Assembly: GCA_016342355.1 (NCBI GenBank)
Contig: JAEINP010000019.1
Span: 20,055-84,054, forward strand
From: Desulfatibacillum sp.
Lineage (GTDB): Bacteria; Desulfobacterota; Desulfobacteria; Desulfobacterales; Desulfatibacillaceae
Length of the DNA: 64,000 nt
Direction: 5' to 3'
Part shown: positions 43,867-53,256 of the stretch, piece after piece
Layout: every line of letters starts with the position of its first letter
Numbering within the stretch: position 1 is the stretch's first letter
Made by a program: the position numbers and the translations under genes
The notes under the pieces: generated by a model
The model's database searches: none
What the model saw: the letters and a program-made list of their open reading frames with translations, nothing else
What the model was told of the DNA's origin: nothing

Positions 43867-44838
43867 ATGTTTCCCATTCGCGACACCATTCAATCCCGCA
43901 CAGTTCCCGTGGTGAACAATCTGATTATCGGAGTGAATATCCTGGTCTTTTTGGTGCAATTGAGCCTGGGGACCGGGGCTTCCCAGTTTGTAACCCACTA
44001 TGGGCTTACCCCCGCCCGGTATACGGTCCCGGAAATCGCCGCCTATTTCTCCCTTTCCCAGCAGGCTTTTTCGTTTTTCTCGTATATGTTCCTCCACGGA
44101 GGATTTTTGCATTTATTGGGAAACATGTGGATGCTGTACATTTTCGGTGACAATGTGGAAGACAGGCTGGGGCATTTCCGGTACCTGGCCTTTTTTCTGG
44201 CATGCGGGGTCCTGGCCGGGGCGGCGCACATGGTTTCCGCCCCCTATTCCAAGTTACCCACTGTTGGGGCCAGCGGAGCGATCGCCGGAGTCATGGGCGC
44301 GTATTTCCTGCTCCATCCACGGGCGAAGGTGCTTACCCTCATCCCCATAATCATCATTCCGTTTTTTGTGGAAATTCCGGCTTTTTTCTTCCTGGGGTTC
44401 TGGTTTGTCATGCAGTTCCTGAATGCGGCAGGCTCTGCTTCCGGCGGCATTGCCTGGTGGGCCCATGTGGGCGGCTTTATCTTTGGAATGATCCTGGTGC
44501 GCCTGATTCCCATGGCGCCGCAAATTGGAGCGGACAGAATGGTCCGAAGCGTCACCAAACGCAGGCGATCCCCTCGGCTTCAGGTATTGCGGCCTTCCGG
44601 CGCTCCCGCAGTGGCGGACATGACCGCCACCCTGTTTGTCACGCCCACCGAAGCGAGATTGGGAGCTAAAAAGATAGTAAACATCCCCTGGGGATATGAA
44701 AAAAGACTGTTTACTGTCGTGGTGCCTCCCGGGGTGAGACCCGGAACCAAATTGAGACTGAAAGGACTGGGAAAGTCCGGCCCGGGGGGAGAACGGGGAG
44801 ACATCTACCTGGAAGTCGCCCTCACCAGGGAGGCGTAA
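43867..44838 (+). CDS. Rhomboid protease fused to DnaJ C-terminal-like domain
   Basis: A 323-residue protein. Residues 1-215 form a rhomboid intramembrane serine protease: HGGFLHLLGNMWMLYIFGDNVEDRLGH, catalytic Ser136 in GASGAIAGVMGAYF, catalytic His200 in WWAHVGGFIFG, six membrane helices. After a basic linker (KRRRSPRL) residues 254-323 resemble the DnaJ C-terminal substrate-binding domain: LFVTPTEARLGAKKIVNIP, VVPPGVRPGTKLRLKGLG, GGERGDIYLEV. I know of no standard family with this order. It may present unfolded client segments to the protease; that is inference. ATG 43867 has AAAAGG eight bases upstream. Confidence 0.85.
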   Translation: MFPIRDTIQSRTVPVVNNLIIGVNILVFLVQLSLGTGASQFVTHYGLTPARYTVPEIAAYFSLSQQAFSFFSYMFLHGGFLHLLGNMWMLYIFGDNVEDRLGHFRYLAFFLACGVLAGAAHMVSAPYSKLPTVGASGAIAGVMGAYFLLHPRAKVLTLIPIIIIPFFVEIPAFFFLGFWFVMQFLNAAGSASGGIAWWAHVGGFIFGMILVRLIPMAPQIGADRMVRSVTKRRRSPRLQVLRPSGAPAVADMTATLFVTPTEARLGAKKIVNIPWGYEKRLFTVVVPPGVRPGTKLRLKGLGKSGPGGERGDIYLEVALTREA

Positions 44839-44886
44839 AGCGCGAAGAGGGCGGACGTGTAACACTGTGGCATAGGGGTGACGCCC

Positions 44887-46266
44887 CTAACTATGGAGCC
44901 CGGTGCTGTTTCCGCATTGAATATCCTCGCAGGATTGGTGATTGTTTTTAGCCATGCTCCGCTGGCCTGTGGCTTCCAGAACACTCATCCAAAGGCGGCC
45001 GTTTGGGTCGATCCGCTTGCGTTTACCCGCGGAGGCGTCCATGGGCACATGGACAAACTGATCGTGCCAGTATCCCACCAGCAGACGGGTTTTTCCCGTC
45101 ATGCCTGCATGCACGGCGTTCCGGGCCAGAAAGCTGCAAAACACGTTGTCGTTGGAATTGGCCGGATGGCTGCGGATCATATAACTGGGGTCGATGAACT
45201 TGAGGTTGATCTCCATATTCATCGTACTAAAGTAGCGGGAAATCTCTCCTTTGAGAAACATTCCGATGTCATGGAGCTTTACATTGCCCGAAGCGTCCTG
45301 CTCATCTTTTTCGCTTTCAAAAAATTTTTGTCCAGCCCCTTCGGCGGCCACCACCACGGCGTGGCCCCGGTCCAGGAGCCGGGTTTCCAGGCTTTTTAAA
45401 AAGCCATGGTCCCCTTCCAGGTCAAAATCCACTTCCGGCACCAACACAAAATTCACATCCTGTTGGGCCAGGGCCGCATGGGCGGCGATAAATCCGGAAT
45501 GGCGACCCATGAGCTTAACCAGCCCGACTCCGTTAGGATAGCACACCGCCTCGGTATGGGCTGTCCGGATGGCGGCTGTGGCCATTTCCACGGCGGTTTC
45601 AAAACCAAAGGAACGCCCCACCATAAAGATGTCGTTATCTATGGTTTTGGGGATGCCCACCACGCTGATCTTCAGGCTCCGTTTGGCGATCTCGTCGCAA
45701 ATTTTAGTGGATGCCATGAGGGTTCCGTCCCCGCCTACAGTGAACAAAATGCTCACGTTCATGCGTTCCAGGCAGTCCACTATCTGACCGATATCCTGCG
45801 GCCCCCGGGAAGACCCCAGGACAGTGCCGCCGGACCCGTGAATGTCTTCTACAAAAGAGGGAGTCAGGTCTTCGATATCGTAACGATATTCGGGGATAAA
45901 CCCAGCCAGGCCGTAACGGATCCCATAGATGGATTTCACCCCGTAGCCATAGGTCAGTTCCAGGACAATGGCTCGGATGATATCATTGAGGCCGGGACAC
46001 AGGCCGCCGCAGGTAACCACGGCGCATCGTAACTTGCTGGGATCAAAAAAAATGTGGCTTCGGGGTCCTGCTTTTTCAAAGGAGGCGGGTTCCAGACCCA
46101 GGCGGATTTGCTCCAAAAGGTGCGCTGCGTCAATGTCCACCAGCACCCTGTCTTCATCAGGTTGAAAGCAGCAGGCGTTCACAAGGCTTTCGGATTTGCG
46201 GACTGGAGAGGAAATTTTTGCCTCTCCAAGGGTTTCAATTATGGTATCGGTCAATTCCGATTTCAT
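44887..46266 (-). CDS. 6-Phosphofructokinase (ATP-type, long form)
   Basis: A 459-residue phosphofructokinase with an N-terminal extension of about 75 residues before the Rossmann start CAVVTCGGLCPGLND. Catalytic motifs: GGDGTLMAS (Gly in the position that distinguishes ATP- from PPi-type), GIPKTIDNDIFM (Lys as in PPi and plant-type forms) and LMGRHSGFIA. The GGDG/PKTIDND mixture suggests ATP as donor but from a branch closer to plant/long PFKs. ATG 46266 has GAGGACAGG upstream. A weak hairpin overlaps the stop codon at 44873-44889. Confidence 0.9.
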   Translation of the reverse strand: MKSELTDTIIETLGEAKISSPVRKSESLVNACCFQPDEDRVLVDIDAAHLLEQIRLGLEPASFEKAGPRSHIFFDPSKLRCAVVTCGGLCPGLNDIIRAIVLELTYGYGVKSIYGIRYGLAGFIPEYRYDIEDLTPSFVEDIHGSGGTVLGSSRGPQDIGQIVDCLERMNVSILFTVGGDGTLMASTKICDEIAKRSLKISVVGIPKTIDNDIFMVGRSFGFETAVEMATAAIRTAHTEAVCYPNGVGLVKLMGRHSGFIAAHAALAQQDVNFVLVPEVDFDLEGDHGFLKSLETRLLDRGHAVVVAAEGAGQKFFESEKDEQDASGNVKLHDIGMFLKGEISRYFSTMNMEINLKFIDPSYMIRSHPANSNDNVFCSFLARNAVHAGMTGKTRLLVGYWHDQFVHVPMDASAGKRKRIDPNGRLWMSVLEATGQRSMAKNNHQSCEDIQCGNSTGLHS

Positions 46267-46352
46267 TGCCTGTCCTCATGATTACGCACACAGTCGAAGG
46301 AAATATGAATAAAAAGCGTCAATAAAGTGGATGCAATGTCTATGCCCGGGAA

Positions 46353-47336
46353 TTAATGCCCGTTAAACCGAACCTCTCCTTTGCCCAGGATGTCGTGGAC
46401 ATGGAGGATACCCATAACCTGGTTTTGGTCCCCCACCACGGGCAAAACGGTAATCAGGTGGGCTTCCATGAGGTTCAGGGCCTCGCTCACCCTGGAATCC
46501 GAAGTGACGGCTTTGGGATCAGGAGTCATGACGTCCCGGGCCGTCTTTTTGTCCACTCCGTTGCCACGGGTGAGAAAACGGCGCAGGTCTCCGTCCGTGA
46601 TGATCCCTTTTAAAAGACCGTCCTGGTCCGTGACCAGGGTGGTGCCCAGGTCCAGCCTGTCCATTTCGGCAATGGCGTCGACCATGGGCGTGTCTTCCAT
46701 CACACGGGGCACCTGATCTCCGGAGACCATGATGTCCCTGATTTTGGCGGAAAGACGCTGGCCCAGGTGTCCGCCGGGGTGAAAGCGTTTGAAATCGCTG
46801 GACTTGAAATTGCGTTTATTGATCAAAACAACGGCCAGGGCGTCCCCCATAGCGAGAAGGGCCGTGGTGCTGGACGTTGGGGCCAGCCCCAAAGGGCAGG
46901 CTTCCTTGTCTACGCCCACGTCGATCACAATATCGCTGTTCTTCGCCAGGGTGGAATTCCTGTTGCCTGTAAACCCGATCACCTTGCAGCCCACACGGCG
47001 GATGCTTGGCACCAGGATGTTCAATTCGTCGGTTTCACCGCTGTTGGACAGGGCCAAAAACAGATCATCGCCGCAGACCATGCCCAGATCCCCGTGCATG
47101 GCCTCCACGGGATGAAGAAACATGGCCCGGGTGCCCGTGCTGTTGAGGGTAGCCACAATTTTCCGGCCCACAATGCCGGACTTGCCTATCCCCCCTACAA
47201 TCAGGCGGCCTTTGCAGTCCATAATCCAGTCCACCATGGTGGAAAAGCCTTCATCTATCTTTTCCACCAGACAGAGTATTCCCTCCGCCTCTATCCTTAG
47301 AACTTCCTTAGCCTGCTCAATGGTTGTCTGGCCCAT
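46353..47336 (-). CDS. kdsD: Arabinose-5-phosphate isomerase (KpsF/GutQ)
   Basis: A 327-residue enzyme of KDO (lipopolysaccharide core sugar) synthesis. An N-terminal SIS sugar-isomerase domain has GGIGKSGIVGRKI, SNSGETDELNILVP and HPGGHLGQRL; two C-terminal CBS domains follow (about 205-325, beginning IRDIMVSGDQVPRV and ARDVMTPDPKAV). Ends 87 bases upstream of... on the same strand the phosphofructokinase starts 86 bases further down. Presence implies an LPS-bearing outer membrane. Confidence 0.93.
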   Translation of the reverse strand: MGQTTIEQAKEVLRIEAEGILCLVEKIDEGFSTMVDWIMDCKGRLIVGGIGKSGIVGRKIVATLNSTGTRAMFLHPVEAMHGDLGMVCGDDLFLALSNSGETDELNILVPSIRRVGCKVIGFTGNRNSTLAKNSDIVIDVGVDKEACPLGLAPTSSTTALLAMGDALAVVLINKRNFKSSDFKRFHPGGHLGQRLSAKIRDIMVSGDQVPRVMEDTPMVDAIAEMDRLDLGTTLVTDQDGLLKGIITDGDLRRFLTRGNGVDKKTARDVMTPDPKAVTSDSRVSEALNLMEAHLITVLPVVGDQNQVMGILHVHDILGKGEVRFNGH

Positions 47337-47645
47337 AATTTTCCCTGGTAAAAAGCCTCCCCCATTGGGGAAAGGCCGGAAATATCAGCCACGTTGCGTG
47401 GTTGGATTCATTTATGACAGGGCATCATGATAATGCCCGAAAAAACAGGAAAAACCCTGTCTCCATATAGAAGAGTCTCAATTTCCCGATTTAAAATCAA
47501 GCTTTGATTTCCCGAAGCGCAGAGGAAATGGTTCCAAGGGCGTCGCCTGACAAAATTCTGTCTGCCGGAATCGGCAAATCGTTGACACCCTCCAGACCCG
47601 GGCCGGACCGGCAGCAAGGCCGATCCAGCTTCCCTGGCGACTGGG
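47337..47645. other. Gap between glnS and kdsD
   Basis: A 309-base spacer between two minus-strand genes. A 69-residue frame (47408-47617) lacks a ribosome site and any recognisable sequence. No convincing promoter or terminator was found. Confidence 0.4.
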
Positions 47646-49427
47646 TTAATTCCCCTTGTTCTTTTTAGGCTTATTGTCCTGCTTAGGCTGGGATTTGGGA
47701 GCAGGCTGGGTTTTCTGGATTTTGGTCCACTGATCCCTAAGGGTGACGGTCCGGTTGAAAACCACGGTTCCGGTTTCCGGGTTTACGGAGTCCACGCAAA
47801 AATACCCCATCCTTTCAAACTGGCACTGATACCCGGGAGCGGCATTGGCGAGGAGAGGCTCCACCTTGCAATCCCTGAGGATTTGCAGGGAGTTTGGATT
47901 GATGTAGTCGGTGAATTCCTTCCCTTCCTCCACGTCATTGGGGTTTTCCACGGTGAATAGATGTTCGTACAGGCGCACCTCCGCGGTGCAGGCATGGGGG
48001 GCGGACACCCAATGGAGGGTGGCCTTGACCTTGCGGCCGTCCGGGGCGTCCCCGCCCTTGGTGGCCGGGTCATAGGTGCAGCGAAGTTCCGTTACCTGCC
48101 CGTTTTCATCCTTGATCACATCCGTGCAGGTAATGAAATACGCGTACCTGAGCCGCACTTCCTTGCCCGGGGAAAGGCGAAAAAACTTTTTGGGAGGATC
48201 TTCCATGAAATCCTCTTGTTCAATGTACAATTCCCCGGAAAACGGCAAGGCCCTGCCGCCCACCGAGGGGTCCGTGGGATGGAGCGGGCAGTCCAGTTCC
48301 TCGGATTCGCCTTCAGGATAATTGGTGATGACCACTTTCAAGGGGTTGAGAACCCCCATAACCCGGGGCGCAGTCTCGTTCAAATCCTCCCGCACGCAAA
48401 ATTCCAGCAAGGCCATGTCCACGGTGGAAGCCCGTTTGGCCACGCCGATTTTCTCGCAAAAATTACGCACAGCCCCCGCCGAATACCCCCTGCGCCGAAG
48501 CCCGGAAATGGTGGGCATGCGGGGGTCGTCCCAGCCGTTCACCAGCCCATTTTCCACCAACTGAATGAGCTTGCGCTTGGAAAGGACCGTATAGGTGAGG
48601 TTAAGCCGGGCGAATTCAAGCTGCTGTGGATGACACGGGGCGCTCACATTGTCCAGGACCCAGTCGTAAAGAGCCCGGTTGTTTTCAAACTCCAGGGTGC
48701 AAATGGAATGGGTGATCCCTTCCAAAGAGTCGGACAGGCAGTGGGTGAAGTCGTACATGGGGTAAATCAGCCACGCGTCGCCGGTTCGATGGTGGTGGGC
48801 CCTACGGATGCGATACAGGGTGGGGTCCCGTAAAATCAGATTGGGCGCGGCCATGTCTATTTTGGCCCTCAACACCCGCGAGCCGTCCGCGAATTCCCCG
48901 GCCCGCATGCGAGTGAACAGGTCCAGGTTTTCTTCCGGGCTGCGATCCCGGTACGGGCTGTTTTTGCCCGGCTCTTTCAGGGTGCCCCGGTATGCGCGGA
49001 CTTCTTCGGGCGAAAGGTCGCAGACATAAGCCTTGCGCGCCTTGATAAGCTCCACGGCGAATTCGTAAAGCCGTTCAAAATAGTCCGAGGCATAATGCAA
49101 TTCGTCCCATTTGAACCCCATCCACCGTACGTCCTCCATAATGGAGTCCACGTATTCCACGTCTTCCTTGGCCGGATTGGTGTCATCAAAGCGCAGGTTG
49201 CATGTGCCCTTTTCCTGCTCTCGGGCGATTCCAAAATTCAGGCATATGGATTTGGCATGCCCAATATGCAGGTAGCCGTTGGGTTCCGGAGGAAAGCGGG
49301 TGGCCACCCGCCCCGCGTGCTTACCGGTTTCGTTATCCTGGGCGATGACGGTGCGAATAAAATCCAGGGATTTTTCCTTGCCCTCTTCCGCCGCATCTTT
49401 GTCTTCCATATGGTCAGGCTTTGCCAT
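47646..49427 (-). CDS. glnS: Glutaminyl-tRNA synthetase
   Basis: A 593-residue class I synthetase charging tRNA-Gln. HIGH-type motif is [22 protein letters not shown] near residue 42; KMSKS-type motif is [14 protein letters not shown]. The C-terminal anticodon-binding barrel shows LEELRCTYD-like ([15 protein letters not shown]) and ends in a Lys/Pro-rich tail. ATG 49427 follows AGAGGAT; the frame open to 49457 adds residues unlike GlnRS. A GlnRS rather than the GatCAB route is found in some but not all deltaproteobacteria. Confidence 0.95.
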   Translation of the reverse strand: MAKPDHMEDKDAAEEGKEKSLDFIRTVIAQDNETGKHAGRVATRFPPEPNGYLHIGHAKSICLNFGIAREQEKGTCNLRFDDTNPAKEDVEYVDSIMEDVRWMGFKWDELHYASDYFERLYEFAVELIKARKAYVCDLSPEEVRAYRGTLKEPGKNSPYRDRSPEENLDLFTRMRAGEFADGSRVLRAKIDMAAPNLILRDPTLYRIRRAHHHRTGDAWLIYPMYDFTHCLSDSLEGITHSICTLEFENNRALYDWVLDNVSAPCHPQQLEFARLNLTYTVLSKRKLIQLVENGLVNGWDDPRMPTISGLRRRGYSAGAVRNFCEKIGVAKRASTVDMALLEFCVREDLNETAPRVMGVLNPLKVVITNYPEGESEELDCPLHPTDPSVGGRALPFSGELYIEQEDFMEDPPKKFFRLSPGKEVRLRYAYFITCTDVIKDENGQVTELRCTYDPATKGGDAPDGRKVKATLHWVSAPHACTAEVRLYEHLFTVENPNDVEEGKEFTDYINPNSLQILRDCKVEPLLANAAPGYQCQFERMGYFCVDSVNPETGTVVFNRTVTLRDQWTKIQKTQPAPKSQPKQDNKPKKNKGN

Positions 49428-49623
49428 GATAGGTATCCTCTTAAGTAGTCCTAACAATTACAGGTTTAGAGTATCCTTTTTAATACAGCGTGGAAAAAAT
49501 GCAACCCATTTTGCAAAAGAGCCGCCCTTTCCCTGCTTCAACCTTATTGACGAATCCGGTTTTGCAGGGTACAAAACAAATGTCCCTAAAACGGCCTGTT
49601 TTCTCACACAATAAAAAGAGACT

Positions 49624-51027
49624 ATGGACCTCACTTCCTCTTACGCGGCATGGATTTCCGTGAATGTATTGCCAGCTCTGGGCTTCATCCTGGCTATGCT
49701 GGTCTTCGCCCACATCCTCATGACCCGCCGGTCTCCCCCAAGCACCCTGGCCTGGCTCATGGCCATTATCTTTGTGCCTGTGGTGGGCGTGACACTGTAC
49801 ATCCTATTGGGCGGCCGCAAAACAAGGCACATGATAGAAAGCAAGCCTCTGCTTCCCCAATCGGAGGCGACGCCGGTCGAGGCGGATCTTCCGGTGCAGG
49901 TTTTTATCCAACCGAAAAGGCACGGGGTTTTTCGGCCATACGCAAAAAATTCCACCGTGCTTTTATCCGATGGGGTCCACGCATTTCACGAAACCATCCG
50001 GCTAATTGAAGAGGCGCAGGAGTCAGTATACCTTGCCACCTTCATTATGGGCAAGGACGGTACAGGCAGCAGGATTGTGGAGAGCCTGGCTGATAAGGCC
50101 GCCCAGGGAGTCCGGGTGCGTCTTCTTATGGACGCCCTGGGTTCCATGAAGATCAACCGCCGGTTTGTCCGTCCCCTGGTGGCTGCCGGAGGAAAGGCGG
50201 CCTTTTTCATGCCCATGATGCGCCTTCCGTTCCGGGGCCGGGCCAATCTGCGCAATCACCGAAAAATTTTGACCGTGGACAGCACCTCAGCCATTGTGGG
50301 CGGTATGAACCTGGCCCACGAGTATATGGGACCCAAAATGGCGCCCGGCAGGTGGCTGGATATGGCCATGATGATCTCCGGCCCGTCTGTCCCCCATCTG
50401 GAAACAATTTTCCGGTCTGACTGGAAATTCGCCGCCGGAGAAACCCTGCCCGAGCCCGGAAATCCCACCTGGGACAACGGAGAAAAACGCGAGGTCACCC
50501 TCCAGGTCATAGCCAGCGGCCCGGACGTAAAAGGGGATTCCCTCCGGGATTCCCTGTTGACCTGGATTTTCAAGGCCACGACCAAGGCCTGGATCGTCTC
50601 CCCGTATTTTGTCCCCGACGAGTTGCTGGTCCAGTCCCTGAGCATCGCTGCAAAGCGAGGCGTGGATGTCCGCCTGATCATTCCCCGGCGTTCCAACCAC
50701 GCCATGGCCGACTTGGCCCGGGCCGCCTACCTCACCTATTTGCAGGAGGCTGGGGTTTCGGTCATGCTTTACCAGCCGGGCATGCTTCACGCCAAAGCCA
50801 TTATTGTGGACGATACCGTGGCCGTGGTGGGTTCGGCCAACATGGACATGCGTAGTCTTTTATTGAATTACGAAGTGGCCCTGGCCATATACACTCCGGC
50901 AGTCATCCGGGAAGTGGATTTGTGGATGGGCTGGCTTATCAGCCATTGCCTTCCCAGGCAAACCAAGGCAGGCCCTTTCAGGGAACTGGCCCAGGGCCTG
51001 GGTAGGTTATTTGCACCCTTATTATGA
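49624..51027 (+). CDS. cls: Cardiolipin synthase (phospholipase D family)
   Basis: A 467-residue membrane enzyme. Two N-terminal helices (about 12-32 and 42-62) precede two HKD-type motifs: NHRKILTVDSTSAIVGGMNL near 220 and HAKAIIVDDTVAVVGSANMD near 385. It condenses phosphatidylglycerol into cardiolipin. The last codon overlaps the start of the small membrane gene (ATGA), giving translational coupling. No ribosome site is strong before ATG 49624. Confidence 0.92.
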   Translation: MDLTSSYAAWISVNVLPALGFILAMLVFAHILMTRRSPPSTLAWLMAIIFVPVVGVTLYILLGGRKTRHMIESKPLLPQSEATPVEADLPVQVFIQPKRHGVFRPYAKNSTVLLSDGVHAFHETIRLIEEAQESVYLATFIMGKDGTGSRIVESLADKAAQGVRVRLLMDALGSMKINRRFVRPLVAAGGKAAFFMPMMRLPFRGRANLRNHRKILTVDSTSAIVGGMNLAHEYMGPKMAPGRWLDMAMMISGPSVPHLETIFRSDWKFAAGETLPEPGNPTWDNGEKREVTLQVIASGPDVKGDSLRDSLLTWIFKATTKAWIVSPYFVPDELLVQSLSIAAKRGVDVRLIIPRRSNHAMADLARAAYLTYLQEAGVSVMLYQPGMLHAKAIIVDDTVAVVGSANMDMRSLLLNYEVALAIYTPAVIREVDLWMGWLISHCLPRQTKAGPFRELAQGLGRLFAPLL

Positions 51028-51242
51028 GATATGAGAAAGAAATGAATAAAGACAAAAAACAACCGGATCAAGAAAAACACCACAAAGTAACCCCTGCATC
51101 CATTATTTCCGCCTGTCTGGGCCTGGGTATGTTTGCTTTGGGTTTGACCGGCGTCGCCAACGGCAAACCGGGAGGCTACTACCTCATGGGCCTGGGCCTG
51201 CTTTTTGTGGCGGCCATAGGCATAACTGTCCTGAAAAAATAA
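51024..51242 (+). CDS. Small two-helix membrane protein
   Basis: A 72-residue protein: basic, lysine-rich N-terminus (MRYEKEMNKDKKQPDQEKHH), then two membrane helices about 25-44 and 50-69, short charged end. Not recognised. The start overlaps the cls stop codon by four bases (ATGA); ATG 51042 is an alternative. It may modulate or anchor the synthase, but the only evidence is coupling. Confidence 0.6.
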   Translation: MRYEKEMNKDKKQPDQEKHHKVTPASIISACLGLGMFALGLTGVANGKPGGYYLMGLGLLFVAAIGITVLKK

Positions 51243-51286
51243 CGGATTGGCATAGACAGAGCACGGGCCTCCCAACCAGTGCAGCC

Positions 51287-51478
51287 ATGGCAATTACGGC
51301 CTCCTACGGATACGAGCCCCACCGGAACGTGAAAACCCTGGTCACCAACCAATTCGGGAGGGAAATCGTGTCCCAATACGGGTATGGATATATCCCCAAC
51401 TTCATTCCGTTTCTGTTGACAGGAAATAAGTATTGTCCCCGGAATTCCCCTGGGCAGCATAGTCTTTTTCCAGCCTGA
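51287..51478 (+). pseudogene. Possible RHS-repeat relic
   Basis: The frame 51287-51478 reads SYGYEPHRNVKTLVTNQFG followed by QYGYGY, which resembles the YD-repeat of RHS toxin-delivery proteins. No ribosome site, no full repeat set, and it stops after 63 codons, so if real it is a fragment. A chance resemblance cannot be excluded. Confidence 0.3.
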
Positions 51479-51530
51479 GGGCTGGGTGTACTTTATGATA
51501 TGAATTGTGCATAGCGTCCTCGGAATTCCC

Positions 51531-51558
51531 AAACGTCAAACGTAGACTTGACTGGTGC
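51531..51558 (-). repeat. REP-like core, copy 3
   Basis: On the minus strand the run ACGTTTGACGTTTG occurs, a 14-base match to copy 2 (23181-23194) and sharing TTTGACGTTT with copy 1. No long flanking stem as in the other two. Confidence 0.45.
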
Positions 51559-51780
51559 AGCAAGCATGCGTTAACACACAAGAACCATAGAAATCCAAGG
51601 CGAATCAATAACCCCGGCAACTATGCAACTCCAGAGGGCAAGAAAACAGAACCTCATTGCCACAGGACCCGTGTTTTTTCTTGACCTCTGCCTCTAATGG
51701 GTGACCCCTAAGATTTCATTATTTCAAATAGTTGTGGTTTTTTTTCGCCAGTAAATTACTATTCCCGAAAGTTGAGTTAT

Positions 51781-53007
51781 TTAGTGATAAATCCTCCAAT
51801 GAGAAGCCACATCAACGCCTTCAACCCACCTCGCATATGAGCCATCTGGATAATCTATTCTTAGCCCTGAGCTGTCTACAGAGGCAGTCCCATCAGTCAT
51901 GTCATCCAGTGAGAAGGCATTCCCACCGTCTTTATTTAATAATACATACAAGACTATTAAAGGAACAGTTCCAAACATTATTGCCAGCCTGAACAACCCG
52001 TGCAAAAGTTGATATTTCGATGTCGCAAACAATGCGACTATAATGGAAAAAATGAGAAATTTTTCCATGTTTGCTTCGAATATTAGCTGACCACCATATG
52101 ATAGATTTTCATGGGCATAATAGATAATTCCATAGAATAAGACGCTAAGTATAGCCCATGGCAGCAGATATATTATTGAAATGACCTTTTGAATTATCAA
52201 GAAAAATCCGATGATAGTTAAAAGTATGCCTAACGGTGGGAATACGCCTGACAAAGCCCCCAGAACAAACAATAAAACTATCATACCAATAATATTGTGT
52301 ATTATGCCACTTGCAACTAAAAAATATCCAATATATAAAACCGCAATTATAAGCATATACAGTCCGAATTCGTATATGTCATCCATTAGCGATGAGCAGT
52401 AAAACGCACCCATTAATAGGATTATATAAATTAAAAAATCTCTATAAATATGCAGTTTCGATCTTAATAAGAAGCCATTTTTTTGAAGTTTGAATAGAAG
52501 GGAATGATTCGAAGATGGAATGAAAAACCTTATTTTAAGATTTTTTAATTCTTTTTCATCATAGGATGTAATCTCTTTATCAGATAATACTGAAATTATT
52601 AAGTGATTGATCTCTTTAATAAACGCTATTAGATCTTTTGGCTTCAAACTTGAACCACCAATATCAATTCTGGAATATTCCGATAAAATTATAATGTTAT
52701 TTTCGGCAGTTATTTGCCCCACAATGGGGTCAAGGGTCTTCCAGTCTATAAATTGCTCATTCTCACTGGAATCATCTTTCCAATACATACCATTTGTGCC
52801 TATCGCGAGACCTTTTTTCGCAGAACCAAAAAATGTAAAGTCAACGAGAGCAAGTATTGTGTCGTGTTCATTGGTGACATAATTCTTAAGTGCGTTGTTA
52901 ATCTTCTTTTCGGGTATATTTCCGTAGGTAAAAAGACAAGAATTTGAATACTTATCAAAAATTGGAAGAGAGCCAGCAATTATTTGTTCCACCTTGGTTT
53001 GGTCCAT
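51781..53007 (-). CDS. Multi-pass membrane protein, unknown
   Basis: A 408-residue protein not recognised. The N-terminal 180 residues are soluble, with ALVDFTFFGSAKKGLAIGTNGMYWKDD recalling bacterial PH-like or stress domain folds; then about six to seven membrane helices (about 190-370) and a short polar tail. GGAGGGG seven bases before ATG 53007 supports the start. The coding DNA is markedly AT-rich compared with the rest of the window, and the gene is flanked by relics, so it is probably a recent arrival. Could be part of a defence or transport island; no evidence for either. Confidence 0.6.
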   Translation of the reverse strand: MDQTKVEQIIAGSLPIFDKYSNSCLFTYGNIPEKKINNALKNYVTNEHDTILALVDFTFFGSAKKGLAIGTNGMYWKDDSSENEQFIDWKTLDPIVGQITAENNIIILSEYSRIDIGGSSLKPKDLIAFIKEINHLIISVLSDKEITSYDEKELKNLKIRFFIPSSNHSLLFKLQKNGFLLRSKLHIYRDFLIYIILLMGAFYCSSLMDDIYEFGLYMLIIAVLYIGYFLVASGIIHNIIGMIVLLFVLGALSGVFPPLGILLTIIGFFLIIQKVISIIYLLPWAILSVLFYGIIYYAHENLSYGGQLIFEANMEKFLIFSIIVALFATSKYQLLHGLFRLAIMFGTVPLIVLYVLLNKDGGNAFSLDDMTDGTASVDSSGLRIDYPDGSYARWVEGVDVASHWRIYH

Positions 53008-53052
53008 TTTGCCCCTCCACCTACTTTCACACAGAAAAAAAAATGGTTAATT

Positions 53053-53256
53053 TTAATTACGCACAGAACCCAAAACCTCCCCCACAGTCCTCACCGTCGC
53101 CTCAAACACGTCCCCTTCAGCCTCTAAATACTTGGTGGCGCTTTGCACGATCATGAGATTCACCCCTCCAAGCCGGGTTTCTGCCCTGCGCCGAAAGTCT
53201 GTTCTCAGAGCTACAATAGGCTTACCCAAGTCATAAGCGAATCCAATTTCCCACCC
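53053..53256 (-). pseudogene. Nucleoside 2-deoxyribosyltransferase 3' fragment
   Basis: The frame reads GWEIGFAYDLGKPIVALRTDFR, matching the active-site region and middle of NDT-family enzymes, and runs to a normal-looking end (TVGEVLGSVRN). The 5' half is gone: the sequence joins the IS3 remnant at about 53257 directly. Complete NDTs are about 150 residues; only 67 remain. Confidence 0.6.

Larger units (their letters stand above)
51243..51780. other. Left edge of the AT-rich relic island
   Basis: This 538-base stretch holds a possible RHS-protein relic (51287-51478), a REP-like core on the minus strand (51531-51558) and otherwise nothing recognised. AT content rises sharply toward 51700. 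Confidence 0.5.

Noticed and set aside
44873..44889. TAGGGG/CCCCTA hairpin at the phosphofructokinase stop as a terminator
   Set aside because: Only six base pairs, overlaps the stop codon and lacks a T-run.
47408..47617. 69-residue minus-strand frame between glnS and kdsD
   Set aside because: No ribosome site or plausible protein sequence.
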